64,000 nucleotides of DNA from Liolophura sinensis. Taxonomy: Eukaryota; Mollusca; Polyplacophora; Chitonida; Chitonidae. The position numbers were made by a program, and so were the translations under genes. The notes under the pieces are model-generated. The model made no database searches. It was not told where the DNA came from and saw only the letters and a program-made list of their open reading frames with translations. Location of the stretch: assembly GCF_032854445.1 (NCBI RefSeq), contig NC_088295.1, forward strand, positions 22,057,385 through 22,121,384, given 5' to 3'. Shown here piece by piece: positions 1 through 13,346 of this stretch (position 1 is the first letter of the stretch; every line of letters begins with the position of its first letter).

Positions 1-674
1 TGAATGGCTCATACACACCGCTTTACTAAAGGTGAATAGCCCATAGCTGATCCCCCAGTGTCGTCTGTACGACCTTAGATGTCTTAGTGTTTGAAGCCAT
101 TGTCACTCAGGACAACCCACTGTGTTACCCTGCTCATTGTCAATATTTAGATAACCAGCACCCACAAATACTGACCTGGTATTTCCTAACAATACCTGTC
201 CCTTGCCTGGGGGGATACAGGTATAGATACGCTTGGACCTAGAGTAGGGTTAGGACTAGTTTGGAATTTGGTGGCAAATGCTGCGTTCTAGCCCAATCAC
301 CAGTGTTTGCCATATGTGCCAACAGGAGGCGCTAAACAGGTGTCACCTGTATAAATGCGCATTGAAATCAGTATGATACATAGGGAACTAAAGCAGTTCC
401 CTAACCAAAGGCACTGGGTATTGTCGAAGGTGTCCGTTTGCTGTTAATTCCAATAATTTTATGACTGTCTTTACTTTTATGCACATTGTGTATCAGAAAC
501 TTGTGCTAAGCATGCTTCCCTACAGATACGTATTTTTTGACAGGATGGCGATGGTGGGGTAAATAAGTAAGAAGAGAGGCCCGTACAAAGAGTCCTACAC
601 AGGGAAGGAGTTGCAACAACTCACGACAAGTTGGTACAATCCTCTGGGGAAATACATGATGGAATTCACAATAA
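1..674. other. gene-free stretch
   Basis: No open frame with convincing protein-like composition and no splice-flanked exon was seen on either strand. No repeat stood out before the dispersed element that begins near 675. Confidence 0.4.
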
Positions 675-801
675 CTGCAAGCCTGCGGATGGTTGTGGGT
701 TTCCCGAGGGCTCTCACAGGTTTCCCCCCGCCTTAATGCTGGCCGCCGTCCAATAAGTGAAAAATTCTTGAGCACGGCGTAAAATACCAAATAAATAAAT
801 G
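675..801 (-). repeat. dispersed mollusc short element, copy 1
   Basis: Read on the minus strand, this carries the hallmarks shared by several copies in this window: an AT-rich head with 'attta' units, 'cgccgtgctcaaga', 'cggcggccagcat', and a 'gaaacccacaaccatccgca' end. Related copies lie near 16.98, 45.70, 46.69, 48.08 and 48.54 kb. It has no coding capacity. The class is recognised by its recurrence here and by general familiarity with mollusc genomes; no family name is assigned. Confidence 0.6.
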
Positions 802-3210
802 AATTGTGCGAGTATAAGGAATGGAACTTCAGTTCAGTTCTAATCTGGGAGGGACACATGTATAAGAAATGTAAGACTTTTTGTACCTTTTACGTTCTGG
901 GCATTTACATCTGTAAAATAAATCCTCGTAGAAACCTACCTCTGTAAATTCGAAAATCGCGATCAGAAGCAAGTTTGAGAGTACAGTTCTTTGCCTGGGG
1001 TTGAAGTCCTGTGGCAAAATCTTACTACAAACTGACATCGCTAGGGCTGTACGATTAAACTAGGACAGGGCAGTGTGAACAAGCCACTGTTATACCCTGG
1101 TTTCTCTAACAATAACCTCTTGCATTTTATCTCGCATATCACACAATTTCCGCCGTTTAAAGCTGACAATACAGCGTTAAAAAAGGGAATAAAAATGAAA
1201 TGATAAAACCCAGCATGGCCTGGCTCCAGGTCCAAGCTGTCAGGATCTGTGTCAATTACACCTAGCTCTGAAATCATATCAGAGCTTACAAAGAAAAAAA
1301 ATCTCAAAAATCCCTCGGTATAGTCTTGATTATTATGAATATTCAATAGGTTTATCTGGGAAAAGCTCTTTCAGTAATAAAAGGATTTTATAAGGTCGAA
1401 GTGAAATTGAGTCTATTATCTTAGTGTTCTAAGTCTGACATAAATCATTTATGATGATTCTAACCTCTCATTAACTTCGGCCACAAATATCGATTTATAC
1501 CCCCCCCCCGCCCCCACCTCCATTACACGAACAGTTACAGAGTACTCAGCAAATATACCCAGAGTTTGCACTACATTGCTCTACTTATTGCTCTACTTAT
1601 GCGATATTTTGTTGAAAATGCTAAAAATATATCAAATTATTAGATATCTGTAGTGATGATTCAAAGACAATTACTTGGCTGGAATGTACAACGCTATTTA
1701 TATCTATATTTGCTCGACACAATCAGTCTTCCTACAATTCACATGATACAGGACATTATGTTTTGTTACTTTAAACCTGAAAAGTTATAACTGAAAAATG
1801 ACTGGTGGCCATACACTTATTAAAAACCTAACCCATAAAGGCATAAGAATGTTATAGAGTCAGTAAGATTTTTACCAAAATGTAGCCTTAATCCCTGAAG
1901 TCATTCACTATTGACATATTCAATTATCTTTATGATGTTCCCGCCCATACACTGGTCACCTAAGCCCTATTTCATGAGTTCTCCTCGATGTACTTGGCAG
2001 AGGCAGTTTGTACATACTCAGTAACGTAACGCTTTCAGACAGTGTTTTCATATATAAACTGATTTAAAGGGTGTTAAATGAATGCCCTTTACTTTGTGAG
2101 AGTTAGACAACACAGTGTACTAGAGAGTTTGTGAGAGTACACAAGCCTCGGTTGGCCGTATATTATCTTATTTGCAGGTGTCAACCCGAGTTTAGATTGA
2201 ACAGCACTTATAAAACCTGCCCAATGACAGTAATAGCGTTTGGTATACGTCTATATATATATACGCGAGTCTTGTCACCATTTGTTAGTGCCGAGTAGGC
2301 CTATACCTCGCGATCATTTTATGGAGTCATTTTCAGCTGGCAGATTGTCAAGACGTTGTCCAAGTGGAGAGATATGCATGCTCGGTGTAAGCAGGTCTCC
2401 TATTAGATCGCCCACTTACAAACGTCTATGGAAACTTTGTTAGAAAACACCTGTATATAGACCTGCATATTTTGTTTTGGTATGCATTAACATAGGTTGT
2501 ATTTTCATCATGCAGCATAAAACACAATGTTTGTGTCCACGATATCTATACAGAATATAGACTGAAATGAAAAGATAATCAAATGTATTTATAATCGGAG
2601 GCACAAGGGCCTCAACAGTTACTGGAGTTAACATATGTGGCTAATGCATCCAACCAAGTGACTAAGTTGATTAGCTTAGAGTTTGGAAAATGCTGTTCGT
2701 GGAAGACTCGAAAGAAAGCATCTGAGACGATAACATGCAGTAAGAATCAAGAGGATGATAACTGTGCATTGTGTGGTGAATTTATGCGAGTTTCCTTCTG
2801 GCGATCTTACTGACGCAGCAAACTCACTGATCGTAACATACAAATACATGCTGCTACACACTGCTCAACTGTTGTCGTGACGATATGACAATAAAGCTGT
2901 CTAGAAGCAATTTCTGTGACGCTTTAGGTCAGCTTTAAGTAGCTTTTGGCTACTTCAGCGTATGCACAAGACTTAAGACTGAGGAATACAGAAAAAAGCG
3001 TAAATGGCAAAGGGCGGTATAGTTGCCTTCGCACTTTGCCCAATTCCCTCCATCAATAAGCCTGGCCTTTGCAATATAAAACAAAGAATTCATTAGTATG
3101 GCGTTGAATACCAATCAGATAAATAAATACAATCGTTTGGGTCAGCAGTTTGGAATGGCCGTATGGCAACTCTACGAACACAGCAAGTCTTACGGCATAC
3201 AGCACTACTT
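802..3210. other. gene-free stretch
   Basis: Only short frames without domain-like sequence are present. There is a poly-C tract near 1500-1516. Nothing else can be supported. Confidence 0.35.
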
Positions 3211-3381
3211 TACATATAGGCGGACTGGTATCACTGACGTCCCCAGCACTCACCACTTTACACAAAGTCGAACTGGTATAACTGACGTCCTCCTCACCCC
3301 CTACTTTATATATAGGCGGGCTGATATCACTGACACCACCCTCACCCCCACTTTACATACCGGCGGACTGGTATCACTGTC
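3211..3381 (+). repeat. 47-48 bp minisatellite, four units
   Basis: Four tandem units start at about 3211, 3259, 3307 and 3354. Each contains a version of 'ggcggactggtatcactgac' followed by a C-rich stretch and 'ctttaca'. The first two units contain the palindromic octamer TGACGTCC or its core TGACGTC, which resembles a CRE/ATF site. A 104-codon plus-strand frame crosses the array, but the unit length is not reliably a multiple of three, so coding is unlikely. Confidence 0.8.
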
Positions 3382-6300
3382 ACTCCACAAAAATGGCACT
3401 CCACAAAAATGAAAGCCATAGCAATTGTTTAAAGCTCATATAGTATCTATATCGAGGCCAACGATAAGGGTAAACTTATCCTGGGCATGGATATAATCGT
3501 TAATTGCACGTTGTCTATGTTCTGTATGCTCAGTAATTACGTTTATTTTAAGTGGTGTCTTATACTGGGATATTCATTTTGTTCATCGCATACTGTGATA
3601 AAATGTATGTTACAACATGCGGGCACCAATAAAAACCTGTCCTCTACCACTTAGTCATCTTTCCAAATATTTCTCAATTTATGGCCTTATGGATTAAAAA
3701 TTAATCCCTTACCTGGATCATTTTGGCCACTGTCAGTAAGTCCCACCGTCAGTACTAATTGTGGGTATACACTGTGAAAGTTGTCTAGCAGGGCTAACCT
3801 GTAGCCTTGTTCTCTTAAGTTATACGCAATCTGTTTAAATCACATTACATGTATGAAGCGGTTGTCGTCGTGACTGTATAATGACAAATATTTATTTTGC
3901 GCCCGCACGCTAGTGATGCATGAAATACATGGAATAGTGTCTGATTACATATGTATACTACTTGCCAGATGTAAAACATAAGCGCAGCGCCAGGCGTTAA
4001 AATGAAGGACAATATATCTACAACGCAAAATTATGACGAAGCCCTTCCCGTGTAAAGTCGCTCTTGTATAAGCCGTAGCACTTTACGTGCATTTAATAAG
4101 GGGAACAATTATAATATATGTAAATAGAGGTACGTGCACAGATACATATCTGCCATCGATTAACATGGCGTAAAAATATGATAATCTTAGCACAATATTT
4201 AAGTCAAGGGTAATGGTTGTCCCAATTGTCATTGCCCCTTGACCAGTCCTGACTGCAAGGTGTGGTAAATTTGTAGCAGTTTCCCTAGTATATAATGCTC
4301 CCATAAACGTGCATCCCCAGAGATATGCGATATTCGCTCTGATATTATATCCATATAGAAAAACTATGCATAGATAGCACGTTCACTTTTTTATCATAGA
4401 CTAATTAAACCCAGTTGAAAGTTAATGTCGTTTTGTGGAGACAGACGTTTTTATATCACTGCTGAGATTTAATGTTTATGTCCCCAAAATATACACGGAT
4501 GTCCAGTCAACATACACTCTGCTTTTCTCCTTCCCTCTATGATAATACATCTACGGATACCTCTCTCTATATTTATTTATATGTAAACTTCCTATCTATA
4601 AAAGTCAGGATATTGTAGAAAATGTGCTATATGCATTGTCATTCTAATTTTCTAATTAAAAAACTCCAAAAATATAAAAAGAACGACAGACACAACGTTG
4701 TCAGGAACACTAACTTAAAAATGATCATGTACATATACCAGCCCTGGTTTTGGTTGTTGATAACGTAGTGTTTGGGTAATCCCTATCCTTTGTGATATCC
4801 CAAGTCAGTCCATATGTTCAGATGTAAGAAAATGCTATGAACATGCCAAAGACTTCAGCTTAAATGAACATACCTGCAAACGCCTCTTATCCTAGAAAAC
4901 CAACAGCTCGTCATGGAACTGCAAATCACCGTGCAAACCTAAAGCCTGTATAAGTTTTTTTAGCATGTCTCCTATATTACAGACCTCGAAACAGTACACC
5001 TGTGGTTGTAACGTTGCCCCAATAGCCAACAAGATTGGGCAAGTCGCACACGGTGTATGTAACAATAATTAGCTTACCTTAATTAACACATGTATATCCT
5101 CCGTGTACAAAGATCGTCCTTTCTACGTGGAAAGTCCCAGAGGTATGTGCGGGTATAAAGCTGGGTTACTCCCGGCAAACAGCATGTCCTCTTCAACCGT
5201 CCGTCTGTCAGCTACAAACTCGCTGGCTCAGGTAGACCCCCGTAACCTAGTCCTGCTAGGACAAAACACACAATTCTGCTGTCTCTGTGCCTTTTGAGAC
5301 CACAGCATGGATTCATCCTCAACACTATGTAGAGTTGGAGTCACGGTGCTTTTCACTCACGCGGCTCACAACAGATGGTCAGACATAATACAGAGTATAA
5401 CCAGTGAGCATGCTGGCCTAGGTAAACCCGCTGTCCTTACAGGTGTTTAATGATGTTTATATGTTATTTATGATAAATATCAGCAAGAAAATGAGTATGA
5501 AAACCATGAGGTGGCATGCATGTATATCATTCAGACTGGAGCCGCGAAATCTCCTCAGTCCTAACGGGACAAAGCCTGGGATTACGTCTCTTCATCTCAT
5601 TCACTTCCATCAGATTTACACCTGCGATTTACACCGTCACGTGATCAGATAACTTAGGCAGTTTTATCAGGTTTCCAGATGGTTAAGTGAAGGGACAGGT
5701 TTTTTTTCACCCCTTTACCTTCAGTGACCACACAAGCCCATCCGAGGCTTTTGTTTTAAGTAATCCGAGCATGCCCGTGTATATCTTATGTAGGCCTAGG
5801 TTAACCTCACTGAACTCCACTGCCTGAGCCAAACGAGTTCACAGGAGATGAAAAAGAGTATTGAAAAAACTGTAAACGTTTATGGGAATGACTTTGTGGC
5901 GCTAGTTGGATGAGGCAAAACGCATCCTCATATATGGCATAGTGGACGGAAGATCGTACATTGTACACAGATCTGTAACAGACCTATGCAAAAAATATAC
6001 AGACCTAAGTTTGGTGATGGAGATCAAAGTGAAATGAAACGTTTAAAGCTAAAAAGCATATCTTATCCACATATACATACATGACTCTATTGGGACCATT
6101 TCCCTTACTGCTTCAGTATGTCCATGTGTGTCTATCGTCAACCAGCTCTGGCCCACAGCCCACGAGAGCAATAAGGGTATCCTCTGGACCAGTGCCAACC
6201 CTCTAGACAACAACATTGGCCCACTTTATCGCCCTGTGCCCTGCTGGCCTTTGTCCCATTAAAGCCCTCTCAGAGAGTCTTGGGCATAGATTATACCTGT

Positions 6301-7339
6301 AATATATTACTAACACCGTTTTGTGCCCAGAGGCTTAGTCTTTATCACCTGGTAAGGCAGCTTTACACCCCTAGCCCTGCTTTCTGTGCCTTAGATCAGT
6401 TATGTAGACTTCTCTATTCACGCCTGCTTGCCTCTCCGAGGCGATCTTTTAACCGCGAATTAATATTCACTATAACACCGATCTTGTTACAAAAGCCTTA
6501 TGTGAATCCTCTCAAAGTGAAATCCTTCATAGAATTGAAAAGGGCTGTTGATGGATGTGTATGAAGGGAAATAAGTCTGTATGTAGTCATGGGTGTAGTA
6601 TAGAGCTGGGAGGGGTAACAATGCAGAATTCTCTTTACTCCACATAGTTGGCGATCAAGGCGACCAAGCAGTTCTCAACATACTACACACTAAATTCTAC
6701 TGAAAAAAGTGCTTTAGAGGCTGAAAAGGTTGAAGATTTACAGTAGGCGCCATGCGTGGTAGAACTGTGCATGATGATCACAATTAGTATGGTATCAAAC
6801 ACATAAAGGTGCTGACTAGAAGGTTATGTGTGCGTATTCATTCCATAAAAACGCTCTTCAAAAATTCATTTGTTTTCCATTGTGACGACAGCAACCGATA
6901 AAGTATATGCAATAAAGATCCCGAATGCAATGAACTGTCTTCAGTGGAGATTAAAATGAGAACTGCGCCTGAGTCACCTTTCAGTCACTAGCTCATATAA
7001 TTTTCCTTATATGACATAAGTGACGGCTACAAAATGTTAGATGGCTGAAATCTGTATCAGCAATCTGATGAACTATATGTTATCAGTCAGTCGTTCAATA
7101 AATGTTTCGATGCAGCGAGACGAAAACATCTTTGAATGATTAGATGGGTATAGATCCATATATACAGATAAATTAGCTAGATATTATAAATCAAGTTATT
7201 CAATCAAAATTTTGGTAGGTTTTCAGTGTCTGTATATATATTAGCAGGATTTCAGTTTCAGTTATTTGCATTTGATAATTCGTCAGCACGCAATTTTTCA
7301 ACACTATAACTGAGCTAACCTTATGCATGAGGATCTTTC
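3382..7339. other. gene-free stretch
   Basis: No exon, RNA gene or repeat could be supported. Short frames at 5103-5297 and 6280-6564 have no recognisable domain and no convincing splice or promoter context. Confidence 0.35.
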
Positions 7340-7565
7340 TTACTTATTGTATTGTTGTTTAACGCCAAGTGAAATTTTATAACACGAAGGCGATGTCAGC
7401 TGAGTTCTTAATGGAGGAACCGGAGTGCCCGGGGTAAACTTCTGACCATAGTCAAGTTACTGACGAACTCTCCCACATGTGACGTAGAGTTATGCACACC
7501 ACAAGTGGTCTTCGGCTCAAACCGCCACATGGACCTCATTTACCGCTTTGATATTGTCACTAAGG
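7340..7565 (+). repeat. possible degenerate dispersed element
   Basis: The stretch begins 'ttgttgtttaacgccaagtg' and contains 'aatggaggaaccggagtgcc', which recalls the 'tgtttaacgcc..ggtgggaggaaaccgg' layout of common mollusc interspersed repeats. The middle is strongly diverged. This is pattern recognition only. Confidence 0.3.
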
Positions 7566-9257
7566 CCCCCCCAAACAGTGAGATTTTTGATAGAAGATAG
7601 AAACAGAATACAGAAAGAAGTATTTTACGAGTGAGATAAGACCTTTACTGTACTCGATTTTTTTAAAAAAAAGTAAACCATACAGTTGATTCATTAGGAG
7701 CTTATATCAGCGATCGTGGGTATGTATATAAACATATGACAATCAAAAAAAAAACAAAAAAACAATAAAGTTCTCCATCGCAAATAAAATTCCAAAAATT
7801 CGACTGGATACGTATTGCAAAGAAATGTATAGAAATAGTTTGGAGTGAACACTGGAAATGAGCTTTGATGCTATCTTTGAGTTTTGATGTGATGTAAACA
7901 TTTATTGGTATACTGGTAACATGCGTGTGAATAATATGTACTTGCATATCTTATATAGAGTCAATGTTTATATAATTGTGGGCCTATCGACTACGTATGT
8001 GTATATAAACGCAATTCATTTATAGCCAATGTGTGTCTATAGCTTGTATGTGTGTGTGTGCTGTGAATTCAGCTATATATGTCAATATATCTATAAGATG
8101 TGTGTTTCGGGCAATGGGATAAGAATGAAAAGATAATGAATGACAGGTGAGACAACGAACACTATAATTAAAGTCATCTTTGAATACTACGAACGTAGCT
8201 CATAATGACATGTTCACGCTCCATCGCACTTATTACGCAGTAACACTATCAGAAGTATTGCTACAGCGTAATACAATGTGTAGGCCTACCAATCAGCTAA
8301 AATTACTTCCAACTGAAAGATTAAGAAACATCTGGCTTAGACCGGATGAATCTCCTATCAGTTTTCGTCTCCTTAAGCTATTAATGTTAATTTCACTAAA
8401 CGAATCAACCATACAATGTACCGTGTTTATAGGAAATGAAACGTTGCTAACCGGACTAAAAATGTGTAATTAGCATGCAGTTACACTGAAATTGATATAT
8501 GTTTACAAGGGAGATAACTCTAAACTCACTCAAGCTGAGGGAAAAAAAATTATTTTTATCTCCCATTAATCTCCCAAAAGTCGCTTTATAAGGAAGAATG
8601 ACTGGAGATTATGAATCACTTTCACAAAACTTTGTGAGTCATATATTTCGTCCCTTTTCTTCGTAAAGTGGACATATAAATATTGATATTAATGCACACA
8701 AAATTAATTACCTGAACACGTGAAAAGTGAATGGATTTATGCCTTATCCAAAAAAAAAAAATACATGTAGGCCTACAACGCGAGAGTTGTGCCGGCAAAC
8801 ACCACATTCATTCACTTGATACGACACGCGTGCATGATGTTAATTCTATCCCAGGGTCAGAAATTCCGACAGATTCCGCCACAGACGAGAATCAAATGAG
8901 GTCAGATGAGACGGTTAACACATTCTATGGTAGAAATGTACAGTTTTGTGCCGGGGACCAGTTATAGCAAGATTTCGGGGCCCTCCATTACCTGCCATAA
9001 ATCCATCATGTCGTGGGCACTTGTTTTTGTTGTCATTCTGCCAAAAGTCTTTCCGGTTTGTAGTTTTAAAACAAAAGCTAGAATTTTAGACCAAGTTTAA
9101 CAAGTGAGTGAAGACAACTGGCCACAAAAATTTGACTATAAAACAATATAGACACAAGGCTGACTTGGTATTTCCATGTTGCTCAACATGAGGGATAACC
9201 TATATATGTGTAATGGGCGGCTCGGAGCTTGTATATAAACATTGACAAGGAGTGACA
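7566..9257. other. gene-free stretch
   Basis: AT-rich with A and T homopolymers. No supported feature was found. Confidence 0.3.
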
Positions 9258-9644
9258 TCATTGTGCTTTCGGCACGGCGTTCCCCTGAGTCAGCGACGCT
9301 AAGAATTGGGTGATCCGGGCAGCAAGTGTTTTTGGCACGGCATTTGACTGAGACAGCAAAGCTAAGAACTGGGTGATCCGGGCAGCAAGTGTTTTTGGCA
9401 CGGCATTCGACTGAGACAGCAACGCTAAGAACTGGGTGATTAGGGCAGCAAGTGTTTTTGGCACGGCATTCGATTGAGGCAGCAAAGCTAAGAACTGGGT
9501 GATTAGGGCAGCAAGTGTTTTTGGCACGGCATTCGACTGAGACAGCAAAGCTAAGAACTGGGTGATTAGGGCAGCAAGTGTTTTTGGCACGGAATTTGAC
9601 TGAGGCAGCAAAGCTAAGAACTGGGTATTCCAGGCAACGGAGCT
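9258..9644 (-). repeat. 63-bp tandem repeat, about six units, open in one frame
   Basis: About six head-to-tail units of exactly 63 bp (for example 'aagtgtttttggcacggcat' at 9324 and 9387). The period is a multiple of three, so the minus-strand frame from 9800 to 9258 stays open through every unit. Each unit reads as a 21-residue module of the type ITQFLALLSQSNAVPKTLAA. Units differ by P/S, L/R and A/S replacements. No signal peptide, splice site or promoter was identified, so it may be a non-coding minisatellite that happens to be open. Confidence 0.75.
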
Positions 9645-9996
9645 ACGTAATAGTCGATCCCTGGCATCAAAGCTATGACTAGAGTGGGCATCATGTATGT
9701 CTGGTGTTTTCGACAAGACGGTCCACTGAGGCACTATAATACCATGCGTCAACATTGAGACCTGCCAGCTACAGATCTCATTTTTAGATGACTGAAACAT
9801 GTTAAAAGCATTTTAAAAACGTTTAACACCCCCTCCACTCAAGCAAACAAACACAAACACACAAAAACTCATCACCTAATCATATTTATTCAAAAAGTTA
9901 GTTGGATTTATGAGATTTATCATCCCTGTTCGAATAACTGATGGTAGGCCTATAAGTAATAAACCAGAACACGGTGGAAACTTTTTAAAAAAAGTC
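9645..9996. other. gene-free stretch
   Basis: The continuation of the minus-strand open frame to 9800 is non-repetitive. Beyond it there is AT-rich sequence with no support for a gene. Confidence 0.3.
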
Positions 9997-10002
9997 TTTA
10001 TT
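9997..10002 (-). terminator. candidate polyadenylation signal of the membrane-protein gene
   Basis: AATAAA on the minus strand (TTTATT on plus), about 1.88 kb downstream of the stop codon at 11880-11882. The sequence between stop and signal is gene-free, which fits a long 3' untranslated region. Other AATAAA-like hexamers exist in this AT-rich stretch, so the assignment is an inference. Confidence 0.3.
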
Positions 10003-11879
10003 CCATACAATATGGTATAAAACTGTTAATAATCATCTTCAGTCAGTTTAATCAGTATGACAATACATGACCATCTTAAAAAGGATACACAGCACATATA
10101 TCAGTCATTTCTATCAGTTATGAGACACAGTGTCAGTAACTTCTGTTTGAGACAGAGAACATTATGCTTTGGCAGAGGTTACTTCCCCTGAGCTACATGT
10201 ATTTTCAACATCAAGGCATGCACGCTGTGTTCAGTAGCTTTCGACATAATAAAGAAAACACTTTTTTGCAGAATGTATGTTTAGGTTTATCTCAGATGGA
10301 TGTTGGAATACTTTTTCAATTAAATCATCATAAACACTGCGGACAATATAAGCAGATAAGCAGAAAACAGAAAACTATATCAGCTAGAAAAATTATACGG
10401 GTTGCTTTGTTGGAAGAGTCTGTGATTCTTTCACATTGTCTCCACAGCCTAAACTATGGAAATGAAGCAATTGTCTATTAAAGATATATACTTTGGAAAA
10501 CAAACTGTATGGTCACAAAAGACTTAAAGCAACAATAAGATTGTGATCTGGGCCACATCAAAGACTCATTTATCTCCCCCTGACGAATATGTGATGATTA
10601 TATAGGTTCTTTCCAGTAAATATGTAGAACTTATATAGTGAACAGTCAAATGTACACATCGTTTTTGCATTACATGATGTATTCTAATTTCATACTAATG
10701 GATGGCACTGATTAGGACATAAAGAATACATTATCTATACAGAAAAATATTTACACAATGATCATATACAATCTTTGGGTATAATACACTGCAAATACAC
10801 CGAGATGTTATCTCTAAGTATACCACTGTCTCTCTAAGATATGCGTAGTACTTTACATAATGTCTCTCACATCGCTGATTCTTGGAACCTTCAAAGGTTC
10901 TTCACATATGTTGCAAAAGCAACATTAATGAACACTATATAATACTTCTAAATGGCCTCGTCTAGCCACTGTTTTGACAGATCCTTAAAACTAAAACCTT
11001 GATGCAATAAGCCATTGCTTATGCATTCAGACCGCGGCGTCACATTGGGTAAGATCCGTAGTTAGAGAGGCAGTAATATTTTAATTTCGACAGTATTTAG
11101 AGGGAAGATAACATGGGCAATCTTCATAATACCCAAAAATGTTCACACAAACCCATTTTTGCAACTACGCCGATTTATGAACGAAATGGTGGTAAAATTA
11201 GGTCCAAGTAACATATAAACATTCATGCCTGTATTTTATACAAGTAGCATTTGGATTATTTGCAGTGATATATACACTTTCATTTTGATTCGTACAAGAC
11301 ACCCATGACCCTCACTAGCCTTACAGCAGGTGCAGTTAATTTATGCTGGGGATACACAATCTTACACAAGTCATATTCATTCCACACTATTCGAATTAAG
11401 ACAAAGGGTTACGTCCCTTTATCTTCAGATAGCGTATTGCGTTGACATGTATGACATCCAAATGACATGACGTATCGACAAGAGCCACCAGGACGAAGAA
11501 CAACTCCACTTCCAGAACTTCCGAACTAAAACATTTTGCGTTAGGGGTTTTGTGGATAAAAAAGAGTAATAGAACAAACAGCTAATCAAACTTCCAAGCC
11601 TGGAGAAGAAGAAAAGGACAGAAGTTGTTGTTGCTGCTAAATTGCTGAAATTGTCACTTCAAGCAGGGGGAACACTTAGCTGGCAATTAATCTAAGTATT
11701 TGATGAGTAAAATCAATCTATCGCCAAGCCCATGTTGTTTTCATTTTTGAAAATACTTTTCCCAAGTTACGACGTTTTGCTTGTGCTGAAATCTCCATTT
11801 CATGATCAATGTCAGTATTAAGTTTGTGAAAGTTGAACAAAAATATAGTGAGTTCATAAAGACTTATACTTCTTGTTGT
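10003..11879 (-). other. probable long 3' untranslated region
   Basis: This gene-free interval directly follows the stop codon of the proline-rich terminal exon on the minus strand. It contains no domain-bearing frame. Its role as 3' UTR is inferred from position only. Confidence 0.35.
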
Positions 11880-13346
11880 TCAGTGAGAGAGCGGTGGCGC
11901 AGGTGGCGGTGGCGGTGGCGGTGGAGGTGGCGGTGGAGGCGGAGGCGGAGGGGGAGGAGGCGGAGGATGTGGGGGTGTTGGAGTGGGTGGGGTGGCACCA
12001 TCGTAGATTGTTGGAGGAGAAGGAGCAGCATTGAGCTGAGAATTATGCTGACTGAGAGGAATGATCACAGGTTCAGTTTCAGCAAACTTCACAGATTTAG
12101 ATTGTCCGCCACCCGACTGTTTGGTAATGGGAACTAACACACCGCCAGATATTGACGGTAACGATTTGGAACTAGCAGATTTGAATAAGCCGGAACTTCT
12201 TGTAAGGCTTTCGTTCAGGTCCGATTCATCATAGTCCGGTGGCGGAAAGACTGGCGGTTCCGGGAAGTCTCCCTCTTGGGAATCTCTCTGCCGAGCACGT
12301 TTCAACCGTGGCACATCCAAAGAGTCGGATACGTCCGGGTTGCTATGAGATCGTCTTCGGATGGCCGCTTTCATCTCCATATGGAGAGAACTCATCACGA
12401 TCCTGCTAGCCGAAACTGTCGGGTTCTCGGATGATGCCTCAGTTACCTGCTCTAGTTTCGACATCGTCTGTGTCGACGGCAGAGTCAGCTTCTTTTTGAT
12501 CGGGGGTGGGGTGGGTGGGCGAGCCCTAGGCATTGGCACGTCTATAACTGTCACCGGAGTGTTATCATCTTCATCTTCTGGCGTTGGCCACTCACGGAAA
12601 GATCTTTTGCTTTTCGGTGGTAGAGGTGGGGGGTCGTTGCTTTCGCTGGTTGGGTATTCAGTAGGCCTGATGACCCTGGCGTATTCTGGCTCTTGCCCAT
12701 GTGGTTTATGGATCCATGACATGTTTACGTCAGTGATTTGGTCCACGGACACAGGCTGAGAGTCAATGCTGGGAATGTCAACAGGAGGGGTTGGAGGACG
12801 TACAGCATTGCTACTAGTCGCTGTTGGCCGAGACAATCTGAACATCATATTCTGGTTGGGGAAGCCTTGAACAGATTGAGAATCAATGCTAGCGGCGTCA
12901 AATGGTGGCGTCGGTGGTCGGGGAGGTTTCTTCGCCAGAGGTGTTGGAGATGGTTTGAGAGGTGTTGGTGGACCAGATGTCTTCTTGGACGGTCGTGGAG
13001 GGGTGGGTGGTCTTGGCGGCTGCGCCACATTCTCTCCTACACTAGCTGAGAAGTTAGTCGTCTGTTTAACGCTGGGGCCGTCAGGTATAGACAGGTGCAC
13101 CTCACTGACGATGTGCTGATCCGGTGGTGGAGAATGCGGAACTGTGTGACCAACATGGTTTGAATTGATGTCATGATCAGGTTTCTTCAAGTCTCGATTG
13201 ATTCTAAGCTGCTCAACAAAAGGCGTATTCAACTCTTCGGTGAAGTAAGGGCGAAGTTCAGCTCCAGTCATAGGTGAATCCGCAGACCTGGAGCGCCGCA
13301 AATTTTCTGGGATGTGTCCTTTGCCTTGTGATCCATTTTCAGCGAC
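11880..13346 (-). CDS. terminal exon: proline-rich cytoplasmic tail of a single-pass membrane protein
   Basis: The exon runs from a 3' splice site (ctggtttttag, minus strand) to a TGA at 11882-11880, 489 codons including the stop, and reads VAENGSQGKG at its start. It is rich in proline and serine. It holds at least four RPPTPP-type motifs, a PPPLPPK motif typical of SH3 ligands, a PPPDYDES stretch resembling PPxY, and basic clusters (KSKR, AAIRRRSHS). Near the C-terminus is an uninterrupted run of 22 prolines, then APPLSH. The run is encoded by mixed CCN codons rather than one repeated codon. Such tails usually bind SH3, WW or EVH1/profilin-type partners at the actin cortex. Phase agrees with the upstream exons. 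The family is not certain; an adhesion receptor such as a cadherin is one possibility. Confidence 0.8.
   Translation of the reverse strand, partial: VAENGSQGKGHIPENLRRSRSADSPMTGAELRPYFTEELNTPFVEQLRINRDLKKPDHDINSNHVGHTVPHSPPPDQHIVSEVHLSIPDGPSVKQTTNFSASVGENVAQPPRPPTPPRPSKKTSGPPTPLKPSPTPLAKKPPRPPTPPFDAASIDSQSVQGFPNQNMMFRLSRPTATSSNAVRPPTPPVDIPSIDSQPVSVDQITDVNMSWIHKPHGQEPEYARVIRPTEYPTSESNDPPPLPPKSKRSFREWPTPEDEDDNTPVTVIDVPMPRARPPTPPPIKKKLTLPSTQTMSKLEQVTEASSENPTVSASRIVMSSLHMEMKAAIRRRSHSNPDVSDSLDVPRLKRARQRDSQEGDFPEPPVFPPPDYDESDLNESLTRSSGLFKSASSKSLPSISGGVLVPITKQSGGGQSKSVKFAETEPVIIPLSQHNSQLNAAPSPPTIYDGATPPTPTPPHPPPPPPPPPPPPPPPPPPPPPPAPPLSH

Noticed and set aside
11802-12137. Plus-strand frame with repeated RWRWRW and RRRRR
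   Set aside because: It is the antisense shadow of the polyproline codons (CCN) in the terminal exon of the minus-strand gene.
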